Below, piece after piece: positions 60,444 through 64,000 of a DNA stretch of 64,000 bases. Every line of letters begins with the position of its first letter. Position 1 is the first letter of the stretch. The stretch is taken from NCBI RefSeq assembly GCF_037126175.1, contig NZ_CP146986.1, forward strand, positions 682,001-746,000, given 5' to 3'. The position numbers were made by a program, and so were the translations under genes. The notes beneath the pieces are model-generated. The model was not told the DNA's origin, searched no databases, and saw only the letters and a program-made list of their open reading frames with translations. This stretch comes from Pseudomonas sp. RSB 5.4. Lineage in GTDB: Bacteria > Pseudomonadota > Gammaproteobacteria > Pseudomonadales > Pseudomonadaceae.

Positions 60444-61375
60444 GGTTTTGGGTGTATATCCGTTGCTGCGGTTATGGCTGCTTAGGGTTCCGCCCTTACG
60501 GCGGGTCACTTTTGGCAAACGCCCCAAAAGTAACCAAAAGGTCTGTGCCCTGACGTTCGGCCCTCGCTTAGGCTCGGGTTCCTTCGCTCCGGGATTCATC
60601 CGGGGGGCAGCGCCTACGGTTTGCTTCGCTGCACCTCCTCTCGCTGTGTTTGGCTGCGCCAAACGGTTGCTGCGCTCCCACCCCCGGATAAATCCCTCCA
60701 CTCAGCCTGCCGACGGGCCCTGAGATCAAAATCAAAAGCGGTACTCGAGCTAACGCTCATTGTGTTGAGTGGGGCGGCTTCGCCGCAGAGGGCGGCACGC
60801 AATCTGAACTGTAGGAGCCAGCCTGCTGGCGATGGCGGCCTGTCAGCCGACCAATCTCTTGCGGATGCACCCGGCCCAACTTTGGGATCTGGCCTGCCAG
60901 CGATGGCGGCCAACCAGCCTACCAATCTCCAACTGCCTACCCCAATCCACTGTGGGAGCGGGCTTGCTCGCGAAGGCGGCCTGCCAGCCGACCAATTTCT
61001 AACTGAACGCATCCAGTACCATGCAGGAACTGCCGAAGGCTGTGATTTTTTGATCTGCTTTGGCTTTGGCTTTGGCTTTTGATGTGGCTTTTGATCTTCA
61101 TCCCCTTCGGCAGGCCGAGCGAAGGTGTCCATCAGGGGGTGGGCGCGCAGCGCCATGCGGCGAAGCCGCATCCATCGAGAGGAGGTGCAGCGAAGCAAAC
61201 CGTAGGCGATGCCCCCGGATGGACACCGTAGCGAGGGAACACTGAGCCTCAGCGAAGTGCCGTACGCCGGGGGAAGCCTTTTGGGTTACCTTTTCGGCGT
61301 TTGGAAAAGGTGACTCGCTGTAAGAGCGAAACCATAGGAGGCCGTTACCGCAGCAACGGATATACACCCAAAACC
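60444..61375. repeat. Large (0.93 kb) imperfect inverted-repeat element
   Basis: The left arm (60444 to ~60720) and right arm (~61100 to 61375) are inverted copies. Exact matches include GGTTTTGGGTGTATATCCGT at the outer ends (60444 and the complement near 61375) and a 33-base identity, 60611-60643 with 61176-61208. Between the arms lie REP-like copies. No reading frame with a family match is present and no transposase. It fills the 1055-bp gap between clpA and infA. Such long repeats are spread between genes in P. fluorescens-type genomes; function is unknown. Confidence 0.75.
60810..60974. repeat. REP-like copies in the centre of the large inverted repeat
   Basis: TGTAGGAGCCAGCCTGCTGG at 60810, a diverged GGATCTGGCCTGCCAGCGATGG near 60885 and a full TGTGGGAGCGGGCTTGCTCG at 60951. 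Each is followed by a GGCGGCC sequence, so they seem to be amplified as a unit. A GCAGGAACTGCCGAAGGCTG copy near 61024 is of the second class. Confidence 0.75.
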
Positions 61376-61403
61376 CAAACCCAAACCCCAAATCGCAGAC
61401 AAA

Positions 61404-61431
61404 CAAAAACGCCCGGCATAAACCGGGCGTC
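61404..61431 (-). terminator. Intrinsic terminator of infA
   Basis: On the minus strand ACGCCCGG-TTTATG-CCGGGCGT with T5. Confidence 0.93.
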
Positions 61432-61445
61432 TTGTATTGACTTGA

Positions 61446-61664
61446 TTAGCGAGCGCGGTAAGTGATGCGCCCTTTGCTCAAGTCATAGGGCGTCAGCTCG
61501 ACGCGCACTTTGTCACCGGTAAGAATACGAATGTAGTTCTTGCGCATCTTGCCGGAGATATGCGCGGTTACGACGTGCCCATTTTCCAACTCCACACGAA
61601 ACATGGTGTTGGGCAGGGTGTCGACGACAGTGCCTTCCATTTCGAAGCTGTCTTCTTTCGACAT
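61446..61664 (-). CDS. infA: Translation initiation factor IF-1
   Basis: A 72-residue S1-type OB-fold protein ([19 protein letters not shown]...) that occupies the ribosomal A site at initiation. Length and sequence are as in other gammaproteobacteria. The start at 61664 follows GAGGGCTTTACTGC on the minus strand; longer frames upstream have no family match. Confidence 0.98.
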
Positions 61665-61776
61665 GCAGTAAAGCCCTCGGTGTCCAATGAATGGCCCGGT
61701 GCAACTGCGCCAGGCAAAAGCGGCGTGCATTGTGCCCGAAAAAGGGGGTTCAAGCCAAGGGGTTTACGGCTTGCGA

Positions 61777-62484
61777 TTAGTTCAGGATCACCCAGCGCTG
61801 ATTAATCAGCAATTCGATGGGGCGATATTGGGTCTTGTAGTTCATCTTTTTGCAGTTCTTGATCCAATAACCGAGATACACCGCCTCCAGTCCCAGGCGC
61901 TGACTTTCAGCGATTTGCCACAGGATTGCGAAACGCCCCAGGCTGCGGCGCTCTTCGTCAGGCTCGTAAAACGTATAGACCGCCGACAAGCCGTTGGGCA
62001 GCAAGTCGGTGACGGCGACGGCGAGTAACCGTCCGTCGAGACGAAATTCGTAGAAGCGCGAAAAGGGCAGGTCACGTACCAGGAAGGTTGAAAACTGGTC
62101 GCGGCTCGGCGGGTACATGTCGCCATCGGCATGTCGCTGCTCGATATAACGCTGGTACAGATCGAAATATTCTTCGCTGAAGTGCGGTTTTACCGGGCGC
62201 ACCTGCAGGTCGGCATTGCGTTTGAAAATGCGTTTCTGCTGGCGGTTGGGGCTGAACTGCGCCACCGGGATGCGCGCAGGCACGCACGCATTGCAATTCT
62301 GGCAATGAGGTCGATACAGATGATCGCCGCTGCGACGAAAACCCATTTCCGACAGGTCTGCGTAGACATGCACATCCATGGGCTGACTAGGGTCGAGGAA
62401 CAGCGTCGTCGCCTGCTCCTCGGGCAGATAACTGCAGGAATGAGGCTGAGTGGCATAGAACTTCAAGCGCGCCAACTCGGTCAT
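61777..62484 (-). CDS. bpt: Aspartate/glutamate leucyltransferase (Bpt)
   Basis: A 235-residue enzyme that joins leucine from Leu-tRNA to N-terminal Asp or Glu, which makes the protein a ClpS-ClpAP target. The N-terminal Cys motif [13 protein letters not shown], the CxxC-like [15 protein letters not shown] near residue 60, and the C-terminal [19 protein letters not shown] and [19 protein letters not shown] match the ATE/Bpt family. The start at 62484 follows GAGGGTTGATC. In an operon-like group with aat and trxB, and near clpSA: all N-degron parts are in 6 kb. Confidence 0.95.
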   Translation of the reverse strand: MTELARLKFYATQPHSCSYLPEEQATTLFLDPSQPMDVHVYADLSEMGFRRSGDHLYRPHCQNCNACVPARIPVAQFSPNRQQKRIFKRNADLQVRPVKPHFSEEYFDLYQRYIEQRHADGDMYPPSRDQFSTFLVRDLPFSRFYEFRLDGRLLAVAVTDLLPNGLSAVYTFYEPDEERRSLGRFAILWQIAESQRLGLEAVYLGYWIKNCKKMNYKTQYRPIELLINQRWVILN

Positions 62485-62541
62485 GATCAACCCTCGGGAT
62501 AAGCTGGTGAATTAAGTGTAAGCCACGCGCGCAAAAGTCGC

Positions 62542-63222
62542 TCAGCAAACCCAGGTGGCACGACTGGGTTGATCCAGGTGGCGAGCCAGATAGTCGGCGA
62601 ATTCGCGGCGGGGGATCGCCCGCGCGCCAAGGCTGTGCAGATGATCGGTCGGCATCTGGCAGTCAATCAGGACGAATCCGGCTTCTTTCAGGTGCTGCAC
62701 CAGCGTTGCAAAGCCAAATTTGGAGGCATTGTCGGCGCGACTGAACATCGATTCGCCGAAAAACAGATGACCCATCGCCAGGCCATACAGGCCGCCGACC
62801 AGTTGGCCCTGATCCCAGACCTCGACCGAATGGGCGAAGCCGCGGCGGTGCAGTTCGAGGTAGGCGTCCTGCATGGCTTCGGTGATCCAGGTACCGTCGG
62901 CGTAGTCCCGTGGTGCAGCGCAGGCGCGAATGACGGCTGCGAAATCCTGATCGAAGGTCACCTGATAGCGTTGCTGGCGCAGCAGTTTGCCGAGGCTGCG
63001 CGAGACGTGCAGTTCGTCGGGAAACAGAACGGTGCGCGGATCCGGAGACCACCAGAGAATCGGCTGGCCTTCGGAGAACCACGGAAAACAGCCATGCCGG
63101 TAAGCCTGCACCAAGCGATCGGCGGACAGGTCGCCACCGGCAGCCAGCAATCCATTGGGATCGCGCATGGCCTTTTCCAGAGGTGGGAAAGTCAGGGAAT
63201 TGCGTTGTAACCAAGTCAGCAT
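62542..63222 (-). CDS. aat: Leucyl/phenylalanyl-tRNA--protein transferase (Aat)
   Basis: A 226-residue enzyme that joins Leu or Phe to N-terminal Lys or Arg. Conserved parts: [72 protein letters not shown] and [18 protein letters not shown]. The start at 63222 (MLTWLQRN) gives the family length; ATG at 63261 is in frame, with a Pro/Ser-rich extension. 57 bp before bpt. Confidence 0.95.
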   Translation of the reverse strand: MLTWLQRNSLTFPPLEKAMRDPNGLLAAGGDLSADRLVQAYRHGCFPWFSEGQPILWWSPDPRTVLFPDELHVSRSLGKLLRQQRYQVTFDQDFAAVIRACAAPRDYADGTWITEAMQDAYLELHRRGFAHSVEVWDQGQLVGGLYGLAMGHLFFGESMFSRADNASKFGFATLVQHLKEAGFVLIDCQMPTDHLHSLGARAIPRREFADYLARHLDQPSRATWVC

Positions 63223-63284
63223 GGCGTCCAGGCTTGCAGAAGGGGAGGGCGGTGCGGGCATGAGGCCCGCGATAAAGTGTGCCG

Positions 63285-64000
<716 letters not shown>

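Noticed and set aside
60614..61245. Frames inside the large inverted repeat as small proteins
   Set aside because: They come from repeated sequence, occur on both strands at mirror positions, and have low-complexity composition.

Overview
The window looks like chromosomal DNA of a fluorescent Pseudomonas, probably of the P. fluorescens group. The reasons are high GC, a fused nuoCD in a 13-gene nuo operon, a monomeric and a dimeric isocitrate dehydrogenase side by side, PtrA-like/DUF2790 and DUF6124 small proteins, an OprD-family porin, and many GTGGGAGCGGGCTTGCTCGCGAA-type REP elements. The species subgroup cannot be fixed from this sequence alone. No rRNA, tRNA, CRISPR, prophage or transposase gene was seen.

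Layout. 1-4.9 kb: the tail of a probable MFS transporter, lpxH-ppiB (minus strand) and glnS-cysS (plus strand). 5-14.3 kb: uppP, then a sigma-54 activator gene divergent from a six-gene CUT1-type ABC operon resembling rhizobial glpSTPQUV (glycerol uptake). The intergenic region holds a sigma-54 promoter and helically phased TGTTCA boxes. 14.6-24.2 kb: an orphan antitoxin-like gene, a heavy-metal two-component system divergent from a czcCBA-type RND efflux operon, and two small exported proteins (PtrA-like and DUF2790). A shared operator-like box lies before the efflux operon and before the small proteins. 24.3-29 kb is accessory DNA: a structured leader before a DUF6124 gene, a TacAT-type toxin-antitoxin pair behind a concentric palindrome, an OprD-type porin, a five-copy 132-bp tandem array of REP doublets, and a GNAT gene. 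29.1-44.1 kb: the complete nuo operon, nuoA-B-CD-E-F-G-H-I-J-K-L-M-N, all on the minus strand. 44.7-55.4 kb: aceA, a short secretin-domain protein, GNAT-roxA, purB, hflD-mnmA-nudJ and monomeric idh, all minus. 55.9-64 kb: icd, cspD divergent from clpS-clpA, a 0.93-kb inverted-repeat element with no gene, then infA, bpt, aat and trxB (cut by the window edge), all minus.

How the parts relate. Much of the core set is central energy metabolism: two isocitrate dehydrogenases and isocitrate lyase share the isocitrate branch point, and complex I takes up the NADH. The clpS-clpA-aat-bpt group forms an N-degron module: Aat and Bpt add destabilising N-terminal residues, ClpS recognises them, and ClpAP degrades the protein. 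The nudJ-mnmA-hflD-purB order matches that in enterobacteria.

The most interesting non-coding signals are the DUF6124 leader, whose long stems are mutually exclusive or form a pseudoknot; the sigma-54 control region of the ABC operon; the tandem REP-doublet array; the concentric TA operator; the shared metal-response box; the candidate plus-strand small RNA upstream of aceA; and the large inverted repeat after clpA. All pairings and operators were read by eye and have not been computed or tested.
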